From an uncultured Clostridia bacterium (GTDB lineage: Bacteria > Bacillota > Clostridia > Christensenellales > Borkfalkiaceae): a stretch of 64,000 bases of DNA. The notes beneath the pieces are model-generated. The model had not been told where the DNA came from and did no database searches. It worked only from the letters and a program-made list of their open reading frames with translations. This document shows positions 1-10,052 of this stretch, piece after piece; positions within the stretch are counted from its first letter, which is position 1, and each line of letters opens with the position of its first letter. Position numbers and translations under genes: made by a program. The DNA lies in assembly GCA_944354125.1 (NCBI GenBank), contig CALVPT010000001.1, forward strand, positions 124,001 through 188,000. Direction: 5' to 3'.

Positions 1-969
1 GTCTGAGTCGTCAAACTCTATGCATCTGGTTATGTCATAGGGCATCTTATCTATCGATGGATAGTTTATAAAGCCGAGTTTGCTCATTGCATAGCCGATA
101 AGAAGCGAGCCCTTGAGCGCCTGCGCAACCGTATGAGGTGCCATAAACAGTCCCTGATAGAAATACTGATAGCCGAACGCATACGAGCCGACTTCCAGCC
201 CTATCGAAGGCGCGGTCAGCCGTCTGCCTATCGCCTCGATATACTCACTCTTTCCGACAATATAACCGCCCGTGGGAGCAAGTCCGCCGCCCGCATTTTT
301 TATGAGCGACCCGACGCAGAGATCGGCGCCGACATCGGTGGGTTCAATCTTTTCGACAAACTCGCCGTAGCAATTATCGACAAATATACAACCCTTGAAG
401 CCGAGCGAGCGCACAAATTCGCAGGCTTTTCCTATCTCCTCGCAGGAAAAAGCATCGCGGAGTTCATAGCCTCTGGAGCGCTGTATATACACAACTTTAA
501 CGTTTTCAGAGAACTTTTCCCTTATTTCTGAAAAGTTCATCTTGCCGTTCTTGTCGAGGTCACAGCAGACAAAGTTTACGCCCATATCCTTCAAAGAGCC
601 GATATTCTCGCCGAGGATGACAGGTCTGATCGTATCGTACGGCATGCCGCTCAGACAAAACAGAGTATCGCCAGACTTAAGAAGTCCGAACAGAGCGACT
701 GAAAGCGAATGCGTACCCGAAAGAAGGTGAGGCGAAACAATGCCTGCCTCCGCATTGAACACGTCGGCATAGAGCTTGCCGAGAGTGTCCCTTCCCTCGT
801 CGCCGTAACCATATCCCGTAGTCCCGACAAAATGTCTTACCGCGATGCGGTTATTTCTGAATGCCGACAATACCTTAACCTGATTATGGTATGCAATGTC
901 GTCTGTCTGAGCAAATTTGCCCTTTAAATGCCTTTCGCATTCTTCAATAAAATCAAGATTGGTTGTCAT
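1..969 (-). CDS. Methionine gamma-lyase / aluminium-resistance family PLP enzyme (3' end off window)
   Basis: The first 323 codons of a minus-strand gene that runs off the left edge. The translation is a fold-type I PLP enzyme of the family annotated as cystathionine beta-lyase involved in aluminium resistance. Visible features are the N-terminal stretch RHFVGTTGYGYGDEGRDTL, a HLLSGTHS segment, the aspartate loop FVDNCYGEFVE and the PLP lysine in GSLIKNAGGG. The ATG at 967-969 overlaps the miaA stop by 17 bp, so the two are translationally coupled. In related Clostridia this gene commonly follows miaA or hfq. The substrate is not established for the family, and the aluminium phenotype does not define the reaction. 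Confidence 0.85.
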   Translation of the reverse strand, partial: MTTNLDFIEECERHLKGKFAQTDDIAYHNQVKVLSAFRNNRIAVRHFVGTTGYGYGDEGRDTLGKLYADVFNAEAGIVSPHLLSGTHSLSVALFGLLKSGDTLFCLSGMPYDTIRPVILGENIGSLKDMGVNFVCCDLDKNGKMNFSEIREKFSENVKVVYIQRSRGYELRDAFSCEEIGKACEFVRSLGFKGCIFVDNCYGEFVEKIEPTDVGADLCVGSLIKNAGGGLAPTGGYIVGKSEYIEAIGRRLTAPSIGLEVGSYAFGYQYFYQGLFMAPHTVAQALKGSLLIGYAMSKLGFINYPSIDKMPYDITRCIEFDDSD

Positions 970-1864
970 TATATAACTCCAGAACATTGTCAGCCGTCGC
1001 TTCCTGAGGCTTCAACCAATGTATTCCCTTTAATTTTTTGAAAAAAGTAAGCTGCCTTTTTGCATAATGACGGGTATTTTGCTTTATTATGTCACGCATA
1101 GTACTATCATTAAGCTTATTTTTTAAGCCTTCACATACTTCTTTGTAGCCGATTGCCTGAAAACACTGATAAGAAGTGTCTATGCCCCTATCCATAAGTT
1201 CCCTGACCTCTTCTACAAGGCCGCGCTCAAACATCTCGTCTACCCTTGCATCGATTCGTCTGTAGAGCTCGTCCCGAGGAAAATCGATGGCAAAGGCCTC
1301 ATATGCATAGCGAGGCACAAGCTCGTCGCGCTGGTCAGATTTTTTTCTGCCCGTGACATCGAATATTTCAAGAGCCCTTATCACCCTTTTGGTGTCGTTG
1401 GGGTGAAGCACGGCAGCCGTTTCGGGGTCCGCCTCACTAAGCAGGGAAAAAAGGTGGTCTTTGCCTTCGGTTGCAAGAATATTTTCGTACTTACGGCGTA
1501 CGTTCACATCCGAGCCCGTCTTGCCGTAACCTAATTTATATAATATGGAATTGATATAAAAACCAGTGCCTCCGCATATTACAGGCGTCTTGTCCTCTCC
1601 AAGCAACCTGTCTGCTATCGGAAGCGCGCGTTCTTCATACTCGGATACGGAAAAACTGTCTTCAGGCGAGATTATGTCTATCATGTGATGCATAACCCCC
1701 TGCATTTCAGCCTGCGCAGGCTTAGCCGTTCCGATATTCAATCCCCTGTAAATGAGCTGGGAATCGGCGGAAATTATTTCGCTGTCAAGTTTTTTAGCGC
1801 ATTCTACGGCAAGCGCCGTCTTGCCCGTAGCCGTCGCGCCGCATATCACAAGCAACCTTTTCAA
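953..1864 (-). CDS. miaA: tRNA dimethylallyltransferase MiaA
   Basis: Transfers a dimethylallyl group to N6 of A37 in tRNAs reading UNN codons; MiaB, encoded in the same operon, then methylthiolates the product. The 303-residue protein has the P-loop GATATGKT near residue 9, the SADSQLIYRGLNIGTAKP substrate motif and GGTGFYINSILY, and its length is normal. The start is TTG at 1862-1864, one base after the mutL stop, with AGAGGA upstream inside the mutL end. The 3' end overlaps the next gene. Family assignment is secure. Confidence 0.96.
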   Translation of the reverse strand: MKRLLVICGATATGKTALAVECAKKLDSEIISADSQLIYRGLNIGTAKPAQAEMQGVMHHMIDIISPEDSFSVSEYEERALPIADRLLGEDKTPVICGGTGFYINSILYKLGYGKTGSDVNVRRKYENILATEGKDHLFSLLSEADPETAAVLHPNDTKRVIRALEIFDVTGRKKSDQRDELVPRYAYEAFAIDFPRDELYRRIDARVDEMFERGLVEEVRELMDRGIDTSYQCFQAIGYKEVCEGLKNKLNDSTMRDIIKQNTRHYAKRQLTFFKKLKGIHWLKPQEATADNVLELYNDNQS

Positions 1865-1865
1865 T

Positions 1866-3854
1866 TTACACTATCCTCTTGAACATCTTTTCGATAGCAC
1901 TCTTTGAAAGTTTGACGCAAATCGGTCTGCCGTGCGGGCACTTAAGCCCCATGTCGCCCTGCAACATCTCCATGAGCTTTTCCCTCTCGCCTTCGGTCAG
2001 AGAATCTCCGCCCTTTACGGCGTGTTTGCAGGCGGTCTGGGCAATTTTATCCTTCATTATGTCCGCAAGCTTTACATTTTTGAGCTCGCTGACGTCCGAC
2101 AAAAGCTCGGTAAAGAAGCTTTCAAGGTTGATTGATGCCAAATCTGTAGGCACCTCATTGACCCTGTAAGAGTTGGAGCCGAACGGCTCGACCGAAAATC
2201 CCATATCCCATATGAGCGAGAGATTGTCCTCTATAAACCGCTTTTCTTCGGCATTGACCATGAAGATATACGGAACCAGCATGCCCTGCTTGGAAATCGA
2301 CCTTTGCCTGAATTTCTGCATAAGGTCGTCATAGATCAGTCTTTCGTGCGCGGCGTGCTGGTCTATTATGTATACCTCGTCCTGTATTTCGTACAAGAGA
2401 TAAGTATTGAATAAAACGCCCCTGTATTTGCAGCTCTTGTAGTCGATAAGCTCCTGTTGGGCGCGCTTATTGCTCTCTATCGTGCCTACCGATTCAGCTT
2501 TTACTGCGTCCTGTCTTCCGCTGCAAAATGTCATTGTAGTTTCGGGCACGGGCTCTGCCGAGCGCCTGAAATACTGACTTATGGGTATGCTTTCCTCGGC
2601 GTTCTCCTCTTTTGGCGGCTCATAATTTTCAAATGCGCTGAGGTCGACTTTAAGCTCTGCGGATGCTCCGTTATTTGACGGCTTTATATCGGTTTCAGGT
2701 TTTTTCTTAGTAAACTGCTCTATTCCGGCGACGTCCGAAAAATCGCTGTCATAGACCTTCTGAGTCTGCACGAATTCAGCGGCATAGATGCTGTTGGAGC
2801 GGGTTGAATTGCCTGAAGTAGACTTGATTTCGGGAACTATAGTGCTGTCTACCACAAATTCAGCCGCCTTTGCGCTGCCGTCGAGAATGGACGAAACGAC
2901 CTTGTATACCGTGCCGTATATCAGTCCGCTGTCGACAAAGCGGACATCCGCCTTGTTGGGATGAACGTTTACGTCGACCATATCTTCGGGCACTTCAATA
3001 TTGAGCACGTAGAAGGGATATTGTCTCTTCATCGTGTATGCGGAGTAGGCATTGGCAATAGCCGTAGAAATTACGTTATTGACGATGTATCGGCCGTTTA
3101 AAAATATGCTCTGATATGTCTTGTTCGCCTTGAAAAAGTTCTGATTACCTATGAAACCGCTTATTTTAATGTCGTTTCTGTCCGCGCTTATCTTGAAGCA
3201 TTGAGGCAGATAATTTGCGCCGTATACCTGCGCAATCGCCTCTTCAAGACCTCCGCCGTATGACTGAAGCGCAAGTTTACCGTCGATATAGTACCTGAAC
3301 GAGATGTTCGGGTTGCCGAGAATGTAGCGCGTGACGAAAGAGGTTATGTCGCTCTCCTCCTTCTTGTCCGTCTTCATGAACTTGAACCTTACGGGCGTAT
3401 TGAAGAAGAGATTCCTGACCGTAACCTGAGTACCCTTGGGAGCGACCGTCGGCTGGACTTTGCCTATATATTCATCTTCGCGCTCGACCTTGTTTGCCTC
3501 CTGTCCCTCGACAGCGCTGACAAGTTCTACCTGCGAAACAGAAAATATGGTTGCAAGGGCTTCGCCCCTGAATCCGAGCGTGTGGATATGGTCAATATCG
3601 TCGATAGTCGAAATTTTGCTCGTCGCGTGCGCAAAGAATGCCGCTCTCATATCGTCCTTTTCTATGCCGCAACCGTTATCTACTACCTTGATGAGCTGTT
3701 TACCGCCGCGTTCGATGTAGATTTCTATCTCGTCGGCGCCCGCATCTATTGAATTTTCGACGAGTTCCTTGACTACCGAATAGGGTCTGTCGATTACCTC
3801 GCCTGCCGATATTCTGTTACAGATTTCGGCGGACAGCAGATTGATTTTTCCCAT
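1866..3854 (-). CDS. mutL: DNA mismatch repair protein MutL (endonuclease type)
   Basis: Couples MutS mismatch recognition to strand incision. The 662-residue protein has an N-terminal GHKL ATPase (ELVENSIDAGA, DNGCGI, TLGFRGEALATI, KGTQVTVRNLFFNTPVR), a low-complexity linker around residues 350-440 and a C-terminal dimerisation/endonuclease domain. The nuclease motif reads DQHAAHERLIYD, so the last acidic position of DQHAxxExxxxE is Asp instead of Glu. The zinc-binding ACKHAVKGGD and CPHGRP motifs are present. This is the self-nicking MutL expected where MutH is absent. Its ATG directly follows the mutS TAA with no gap. Confidence 0.96.
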   Translation of the reverse strand: MGKINLLSAEICNRISAGEVIDRPYSVVKELVENSIDAGADEIEIYIERGGKQLIKVVDNGCGIEKDDMRAAFFAHATSKISTIDDIDHIHTLGFRGEALATIFSVSQVELVSAVEGQEANKVEREDEYIGKVQPTVAPKGTQVTVRNLFFNTPVRFKFMKTDKKEESDITSFVTRYILGNPNISFRYYIDGKLALQSYGGGLEEAIAQVYGANYLPQCFKISADRNDIKISGFIGNQNFFKANKTYQSIFLNGRYIVNNVISTAIANAYSAYTMKRQYPFYVLNIEVPEDMVDVNVHPNKADVRFVDSGLIYGTVYKVVSSILDGSAKAAEFVVDSTIVPEIKSTSGNSTRSNSIYAAEFVQTQKVYDSDFSDVAGIEQFTKKKPETDIKPSNNGASAELKVDLSAFENYEPPKEENAEESIPISQYFRRSAEPVPETTMTFCSGRQDAVKAESVGTIESNKRAQQELIDYKSCKYRGVLFNTYLLYEIQDEVYIIDQHAAHERLIYDDLMQKFRQRSISKQGMLVPYIFMVNAEEKRFIEDNLSLIWDMGFSVEPFGSNSYRVNEVPTDLASINLESFFTELLSDVSELKNVKLADIMKDKIAQTACKHAVKGGDSLTEGEREKLMEMLQGDMGLKCPHGRPICVKLSKSAIEKMFKRIV

Positions 3855-6431
3855 TTACTTCACCTTTTCGACCAGATCGCTGAGCACAATAAGCGCCTGC
3901 ATCGGCGACATGTCGTTTATGTTGATGTCCTTTAATATGCGTTCGACCTCGCTCGGCTGACGCTCTTCCTCGGTCTTTTCTTCAACCGCGCCGCTGAAAG
4001 TCATATCTCCGCTTTCAATTGCGGACAGAATGACTTTGGCCCTCTTTGTGACCTCGGCAGGAACGCCTGCAAGCGAGGCGACCTCGATGCCGAAACTGCG
4101 GTTGGCTCCTCCGCGCATTATCTTCCTTAAGAATATTATCTCCCCGTTGAATTCCTTTACGGCAATTTTGTAGTTCTTTACGCCATCCATCCGCTTTTCG
4201 AGCTCTAAGAGTTCGTGATAGTGTGTAGCAAACAGCGTCTTTGCGCCTATTTTCTGTGTAATGTGCTCGATTACCGCCCAAGCAATGCTAAGGCCGTCGT
4301 AAGTGCTCGTACCCCTTCCGACCTCGTCCAGAATGAGCAGGCTATCCTTTGTAGCGTTCTGCAATATGCTTGCAACTTCTATCATTTCGACCATGAAAGT
4401 CGATTGGTCGAGTATGAGATTGTCGCTTGCCCCGACCCTTGTGAACACCCTGTCTATGAGAGGAATCTGCGCCGATTTTGCAGGCACGAAACAGCCGAGA
4501 TGTGCCATTATGGCGATTATTGCGTTCTGGCGCATATAGGTACTCTTGCCTGCCATATTGGGACCTGTTATGATTGCAGTGCGGTTTTCGCCCTCGTCGA
4601 GATAGGTATCGTTCGCCACAAACTTATCCTTGGAAATAGCCTCGACGACGGGGTGACGCCCCTCCTTTATTATCATCGGCTGATTGCTTTCTACGATTGT
4701 CGGGCGACAATATTTATTCTTCTTGGAGACTTCGGCAAAGGACACTAAAATATCTAGCTTTGCGATGCATTCGGAAATGCTCTTGAGCTTATTTATGCAG
4801 GATACAAGCGTATTCTTTATGTCGGCATATATCTGCGCTTCGAGCTTTAATGCCATATCCTCGCTGGAAAGCACTTTCTCTTCGAGCTCTTTTAGCTCCT
4901 CGGTCGTGTACCTTTCGCTGTTTGCCAGCGTCTGTCTGCGCTGATAGTGCGTGGGAACGCTGTCCTTAAACGACTTCGAGACCTCGATATAGTAACCGAA
5001 AACGCGGTTATAGCGAATTTTCAGAGTTCGTATTCCCGTCGCGTCTCTCTCCCTCGTCTCCATTTCGAGCATGAGGTTTGCAGCATTTTCCTTGACGACG
5101 CGCAACTCGTCGAGACGGCTGTTGAATCCGCTCTTTATGTATCCGCCCTCCTTCAACGTGTTGGGTGTATCCTTGTCCTCTATGGCAGAATTGAGCAAAT
5201 CGGCGATATCCGAGAGGTCGAAAAGTCCCTTTTCGGTATCTTTAAGCACCGCCGAAGTAAACCCCGCAAGGCGGAATTTGATGTTGGGAATGACGAGCAG
5301 CGACTGGGCAAGCGCAAGGCAATCTCTCGGCATTATGTTGTCGTTGGATATTTTGCCCGACAGCCTCTCTATATCCCTTACCTGTTTCAGAAGCTCCTCT
5401 ATGCTTACCCTGACGACGGTCGAATTGAACAGCTCCTCTACGCCGTCGAGGCGATAATTTATCGCATCAATGTCGTGCAGGGGCGACAAAATTATATTCG
5501 AAAGCAATCTTGCGCCCATGGCCGTACTCGTCTTGTCCAGAAGCCAGACGAGCGACCCGTATTTCTTTCCGCTGCCGAGCGTCCTCACAAGCTCGAGGTT
5601 TTTGATTGCCGCGGTATCGAGCTGCATGTAGTTTTCGGAGCTGACATATTTTACGCCGTCCATATTGGGAAGCGCGTGCTTTTGGGTCTCCTTCAGGTAC
5701 TGAATGAGCGCGCCCAGCGCACACACGGCGTCGTCTTTGCCGTAAACAGAAAATGCCGAAAGCGATTTTGCGTTGAGCTGCTCGCACAGCGTCTTTTCTG
5801 CCGCCGCGTAGCTGAAAGTCCAGGCAAGATATGAGGAAAATTTAGGCAGAAGATTGCGCTTTACCTCTGGCAGATCCTTGCTCGAAAAGAGCATATCGTC
5901 GTTGCATATTATCTCGCTCACGCTCAGCTTGAGCATTTCGGCTATGGCATTTTTTACGCAATCTGCGCCCGAATACTGCGTTGCGCACAGCTCGCCCGTA
6001 GTTATGTCCGCCCACGCCATGCCTACCGTCTGACCGTTTTTGCATACCGCGCAGATATAATTATTGGTCTTTTCGTCCAGCACTTCGCTGTCAGTCTGCG
6101 TTCCCGCGGTAACTACCCTTATTACGTCCCTGTCGACCATGCCCTTGGCGGTTGCAGGGTCTTCAAGCTGTTCGCATATGGCAACCTTTTCGCCGAGCGA
6201 TACGAGTTTGGCGATATACGAGTCGGCGGCGTGAAAGGGCACTCCGCACATCGGCGCCCTCTGCTCGAGTCCGCAGTCGCGCCCCGTCAGAGTCAGTCCG
6301 AGGAGTTCGGACGCCTTCTTTGCATCGTCGAAGAACATCTCGTAAAAGTCGCCGAGCCTGTAAAAGATAATACAGTCCTTGTATTTATCCTTAATGCTCA
6401 TATAGTGCTGCATCATGGGTGAAAGTGCCAT
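3855..6431 (-). CDS. mutS: DNA mismatch repair protein MutS
   Basis: Recognises mismatches and small loops and recruits MutL. The 858 residues match MutS1 in length. The mismatch-reading motif is in YRLGDFYEMFFDDA near the N terminus. The C-terminal ABC ATPase has Walker A TGPNMAGKST, the LDEVGRGTSTYDG Walker B and signature segment, and the ATHYHEL switch. The gene sits between miaB (11 bp upstream) and mutL (abutting), an arrangement common in Clostridia. Confidence 0.97.
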   Translation of the reverse strand: MALSPMMQHYMSIKDKYKDCIIFYRLGDFYEMFFDDAKKASELLGLTLTGRDCGLEQRAPMCGVPFHAADSYIAKLVSLGEKVAICEQLEDPATAKGMVDRDVIRVVTAGTQTDSEVLDEKTNNYICAVCKNGQTVGMAWADITTGELCATQYSGADCVKNAIAEMLKLSVSEIICNDDMLFSSKDLPEVKRNLLPKFSSYLAWTFSYAAAEKTLCEQLNAKSLSAFSVYGKDDAVCALGALIQYLKETQKHALPNMDGVKYVSSENYMQLDTAAIKNLELVRTLGSGKKYGSLVWLLDKTSTAMGARLLSNIILSPLHDIDAINYRLDGVEELFNSTVVRVSIEELLKQVRDIERLSGKISNDNIMPRDCLALAQSLLVIPNIKFRLAGFTSAVLKDTEKGLFDLSDIADLLNSAIEDKDTPNTLKEGGYIKSGFNSRLDELRVVKENAANLMLEMETRERDATGIRTLKIRYNRVFGYYIEVSKSFKDSVPTHYQRRQTLANSERYTTEELKELEEKVLSSEDMALKLEAQIYADIKNTLVSCINKLKSISECIAKLDILVSFAEVSKKNKYCRPTIVESNQPMIIKEGRHPVVEAISKDKFVANDTYLDEGENRTAIITGPNMAGKSTYMRQNAIIAIMAHLGCFVPAKSAQIPLIDRVFTRVGASDNLILDQSTFMVEMIEVASILQNATKDSLLILDEVGRGTSTYDGLSIAWAVIEHITQKIGAKTLFATHYHELLELEKRMDGVKNYKIAVKEFNGEIIFLRKIMRGGANRSFGIEVASLAGVPAEVTKRAKVILSAIESGDMTFSGAVEEKTEEERQPSEVERILKDININDMSPMQALIVLSDLVEKVK

Positions 6432-6442
6432 ATAAAATTACC

Positions 6443-7756
6443 TCAGACCTTATCTCCGTACAGCGAAACGCCGTTCGCCTGATTTATCTTTATGTCAACG
6501 AAATTGCCCCTTTCGTCCGTATCGCTTGTGAAATATCCCATACGACCGTACTCGTTTCTGCCCAGGTACAGTCCGCGCTTCGAATCATAGTCCTCGCAGA
6601 GAATTTCCGTGGTTTTGCCGACATATTTTGCCGAATGCACGCGAGTCTGGGCATTGACGAGGTCGACAAGTTCCATAATCCTGCGCTTGGATACGTCCTC
6701 GGGTATCTGGTCGGGCATCGTTGCCGCCTTTGTACCCTCTCTCCTTGAATAGACAAACGTGAACGCCGACGAGAAGTCGACTTTCTTCACGAGATCCAAA
6801 GTTGCCTGAAAATCTTCCTCCGTTTCACCGGGGAATCCGACGATGAGGTCGGTAGTTATCTCGCAGTCGGGGATATACTTTTTCAAAATATCTACTTTTT
6901 TGAGATAGTCGGACGAGGTGTAGCGCCTGTTCATTGCCTGGAGTATTCTGTCTGAACCGCTCTGGACGGGCAGGTGCAGAAGATGGCATATCTTATCGCT
7001 CTCGGACATGACCTTTGCAAGCTCTTCGGAAAAATCTTTGGGATGACTGGTCATAAACCGTATTCTGAATTTGCCGTCTATTTCGGAAATCTGTTTGAGA
7101 AGCCTGGGGAAAGAGACGTCCCCTCCGCCGTTGCCGTAGGAATTTACGTTCTGCCCGAGCAGAGTAATTTCCTTATATCCGTCAGCGACGAGCGATTTTA
7201 CCTCGCTGAGTATGTTTTGGGACTTTCTGCTCCTTTCCCTGCCCCTGACATAGGGCACTATGCAATAAGAACAGAAGTTATTGCAGCCGTACATTATGTT
7301 GACCCAGGCGTTGGGGTAACTCGTGCGGAGGGGCTTTTCGTCCTCGCAGATGTCGCCTTCCTTCTCCTCTATTTGGATTATCGGCTTTTTCCTCTTCTGT
7401 TTTTCGATTATGTAATCTTTGAGCTTATTGAGATTGTGAGTGCCGAAAATTATGTCGACATACGGAAACTTTTCGTGAAGATTTTCGGCCTTGTTCATCT
7501 GCTGGGGCAGGCAACCGCCGACGGCGATTATCTTGTCGCGGTTTTCCGCCTTGAGTTTTTTGAGCATGCCGATGTTGCCGTATGCGTGATTTTCGGCATT
7601 TTCTCTTATACAGCAGGTGTTGAAAACGACGATATCCGCGCTTTCGATTTCGTCGCAGCTTTCATATCCGAGTTCGTGCAGAATGCCAGCTATCTTTTCT
7701 GATTCGTGCACATTCATCTGACAGCCATAGGTTACAATGTGAAATAACTTACTCAT
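6443..7756 (-). CDS. miaB: tRNA-2-methylthio-N6-dimethylallyladenosine synthase MiaB
   Basis: Radical SAM methylthiotransferase that adds the 2-methylthio group to i6A37 made by MiaA. The 437 residues show the UPF0004 auxiliary-cluster cysteines C12, C48 and C82, the radical SAM triad C158-x3-C162-x2-C165 in YGCNNFCSYCIVPYVRGRERSR, and a C-terminal TRAM domain. It is the first gene of the miaB-mutS-mutL-miaA operon. Its promoter -10 box ends only 8 bases before the ATG and there is no SD, so the message may be essentially leaderless. Confidence 0.96.
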   Translation of the reverse strand: MSKLFHIVTYGCQMNVHESEKIAGILHELGYESCDEIESADIVVFNTCCIRENAENHAYGNIGMLKKLKAENRDKIIAVGGCLPQQMNKAENLHEKFPYVDIIFGTHNLNKLKDYIIEKQKRKKPIIQIEEKEGDICEDEKPLRTSYPNAWVNIMYGCNNFCSYCIVPYVRGRERSRKSQNILSEVKSLVADGYKEITLLGQNVNSYGNGGGDVSFPRLLKQISEIDGKFRIRFMTSHPKDFSEELAKVMSESDKICHLLHLPVQSGSDRILQAMNRRYTSSDYLKKVDILKKYIPDCEITTDLIVGFPGETEEDFQATLDLVKKVDFSSAFTFVYSRREGTKAATMPDQIPEDVSKRRIMELVDLVNAQTRVHSAKYVGKTTEILCEDYDSKRGLYLGRNEYGRMGYFTSDTDERGNFVDIKINQANGVSLYGDKV

Positions 7757-7764
7757 ACCATATT

Positions 7765-7793
7765 ATTATAACTTTTTCAGGACATTTTTTCAA
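7765..7793 (-). promoter_or_regulatory. Sigma-A promoter of miaB, almost leaderless
   Basis: On the minus strand TTGAAA (7788-7793), a 17-base spacer and TATAAT (7765-7770). Eight bases separate the -10 box from the miaB ATG, so a start about 7 bases after the box would leave a leader of 0-2 bases. No SD precedes the ATG. Confidence 0.7.
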
Positions 7794-7798
7794 ATGAT

Positions 7799-7828
7799 TT
7801 GCAAGAAATATTTTATTTTATAGATACT
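7799..7828 (+). promoter_or_regulatory. Candidate promoter of the PBP gene, possibly leaderless
   Basis: TTGCAA (7799-7804), an 18-base spacer and GATACT (7823-7828), a weaker match than the divergent miaB promoter. The predicted start falls at about 7835, next to the ATG at 7836, and no SD is visible. The two -35 boxes lie back to back, 5 bases apart. Confidence 0.4.
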
Positions 7829-7835
7829 AATTTAG

Positions 7836-10052
7836 ATGGCAAAGTGTGTAAAGATAATTTCGATAATTCTCATTATAATGTTGACCGCGATTCTTGCGGC
7901 GATTGCAAGCTATTTCATAGTAACTTCGGGAACCCGTCTCGACCCCGAAAAACTTGAGGCAGGACGGCGCGTCGTGACTATTTACGACAAGGACGGAAAC
8001 CGCCTTGAAAACGCTTCGGTTTCAGACCAGCGAGTCAACATAGACGCAAACGACCTGCACGACTATACGAAAAACGCTTTCATTGCATCCGAGGACAGAG
8101 ACTTTTACAGGCATAACGGGCTGAATTATAAGCGCATGCTCAAGGCGCTGTACAGGAACGTTACCTCCTTCAGATTCAGGGAAGGCGCCTCAACGATAAG
8201 CCAGCAGCTCATAAAAAACACTCACCTTACGGGCGATAAGACCATTTCGCGCAAGCTCAAGGAGATAAGACTGACCCGTCAACTCGAAAAGAAATACGAT
8301 AAAGATACCATACTCAGCATGTATCTGAATACAATCTATTTCGGACACAACTGTTACGGACTTGACAGCGCCGCCCACTTCTATTTCAACGTAGACGCCG
8401 AAGACCTTACGTTAAACCAGAGCGCGACGATTGCGGGACTCTTGTCGTCGCCAAACAACTATTCGCCCTTTAAAAATGCAGAAAAAAGCAAAGCTCGCCG
8501 CGATTTAGTGCTGAAAAGCATGCTTGAATGCGGCTACATCAGCGAGGACGAGTACAATGAGAATGTCAGGATGCCGATAGGAGCCGTCGAAAACAGGCCG
8601 AAATCGAGATACGGAGATTACATCTCGGCTATGTTTGACGAGCTCGGCGGGCTGGACATTGACCCGTATTCTACAGACGAACAGCTCAACGTCTATACCT
8701 GCCTTGACAGAGATTTGCAGCTCAGCGTCGAAGAAATGCAATTCGACTGTGACAACGCCGTGATAGTCAGAAACAGAGAAGGCGGCATAGAGGCGTTCAA
8801 GTCGACCATAGGTCAGGCAAAACGTCAGATAGGCTCGACGGCGAAACCGATATTTGTCTATGCTCCCGCAATAGATAGCTCTAAAATTCACCTGTTTACG
8901 AGAATAGAGGACGCACCCGTAAATTACGGCGGCTATTCACCCGAAAATTACGATAAAAAGTATCACGGAACGGTCACAGCCGAGGAGAGCATCATATACA
9001 GCTACAATATTCCTGCCGTAAAAGTTCTCAACGCCACGGGTGTAGACAATGCGGCAAAGTATGCCGAAAAAATGGAAATAACTCTCTCAGACGACGACAA
9101 AAATCTTGCGCTTGCCCTCGGCGGAATGAAAAGCGGACTTGATTTAAGACAGCTTACGGACTGCTACTCCGCTCTCCAGAACGACGGAAATTTCAGCAAT
9201 TCATATATCATTGCAAAAGTCACAAGTCAGAGCGGAAAGGTGCTATACGAGAGAAGCGGCGGAAAAAGAAAAGTATTTTCGGAGGGCACCGCGCACCTTA
9301 TGACGGACGCTCTTATCAAGACCAACGAACAGGGAACGGGAAAATATCTCAAAGAACGTGGTTATCAGCTTGCCACCAAGACGGGCACGTGCGGAAACCA
9401 GGACGGCAACACCGACGCCTATGCCGTAAGCTATACGACAGAGCACTGCATAGCCGTATGGCTGGGCGACAAGGACAACAAAAGACTTGAAATAACAGGC
9501 GGAAATGACTGCTGCAAAAAAATGAAGGAGATACTTGACAACCTGTATGCGGGCACAACTCCACCGCCGTTCGACACGAATGCAGGCACAAAAGAAATCG
9601 AAATCGACAGACAGGAATATGAGATGTGCGGCAATGTTCTCCTTTCGGACGACCATTCGCCCATCCTGAACAGGCTAAAAGTCAAATGCCTTTCGACAAA
9701 TATACCAAAGGTTAAAAGCAACAATTTCAGTAAACCAAGCATAAAAAAACCGTCAATTTTAGTCGATAATAGCAAGATTTGCATAGTATTATGTCAGACA
9801 AAGTACTATGAGTATTTGATTTATAGACAAAACGATAAGGGCAAAGAATTGATTTATGACGGAAAATGGCAAGAAAAAATTGAAGATTGCCCGTCTGACG
9901 GCTCATACCTCTATTCGGTAGTAGCTTACTACGATGACGGAAAAAATAAGTTTGTCGGAGACGAAATTGTCTTGCCTCAAGTAAAGGTAAGCTCCGCCAC
10001 CACCCGTCAAACTTTGCCTGATATTGTAAACCGCGACTGGTGCAGCGAATAA
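7836..10052 (+). CDS. Class A penicillin-binding protein (glycosyltransferase and transpeptidase)
   Basis: Bifunctional peptidoglycan polymerase anchored by one N-terminal membrane segment (about residues 6-30). The GT51 domain has catalytic Glu86 in SEDRDFYRHNG, the GASTISQQLIKN motif, RKLKEIRLTRQLE and ILSMYLNTIYFG. The transpeptidase domain has S334-x-x-K337 in GSTAKP, an SYN motif in IIYSYNIPAVK and KTGT in LATKTGTCG. About 150 residues follow the KTG region, probably a small extracellular beta domain. Monocistronic and divergent from miaB. It is PBP1A-like, but the exact orthologue cannot be fixed from the sequence alone. Confidence 0.93.
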   Translation: MAKCVKIISIILIIMLTAILAAIASYFIVTSGTRLDPEKLEAGRRVVTIYDKDGNRLENASVSDQRVNIDANDLHDYTKNAFIASEDRDFYRHNGLNYKRMLKALYRNVTSFRFREGASTISQQLIKNTHLTGDKTISRKLKEIRLTRQLEKKYDKDTILSMYLNTIYFGHNCYGLDSAAHFYFNVDAEDLTLNQSATIAGLLSSPNNYSPFKNAEKSKARRDLVLKSMLECGYISEDEYNENVRMPIGAVENRPKSRYGDYISAMFDELGGLDIDPYSTDEQLNVYTCLDRDLQLSVEEMQFDCDNAVIVRNREGGIEAFKSTIGQAKRQIGSTAKPIFVYAPAIDSSKIHLFTRIEDAPVNYGGYSPENYDKKYHGTVTAEESIIYSYNIPAVKVLNATGVDNAAKYAEKMEITLSDDDKNLALALGGMKSGLDLRQLTDCYSALQNDGNFSNSYIIAKVTSQSGKVLYERSGGKRKVFSEGTAHLMTDALIKTNEQGTGKYLKERGYQLATKTGTCGNQDGNTDAYAVSYTTEHCIAVWLGDKDNKRLEITGGNDCCKKMKEILDNLYAGTTPPPFDTNAGTKEIEIDRQEYEMCGNVLLSDDHSPILNRLKVKCLSTNIPKVKSNNFSKPSIKKPSILVDNSKICIVLCQTKYYEYLIYRQNDKGKELIYDGKWQEKIEDCPSDGSYLYSVVAYYDDGKNKFVGDEIVLPQVKVSSATTRQTLPDIVNRDWCSE

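Noticed and set aside
2330-2390. Asp instead of the final Glu in the MutL DQHA motif
   Set aside because: A conservative change outside the core metal ligands; the CPHGRP and ACKHA motifs are intact, so nuclease loss is not supported.
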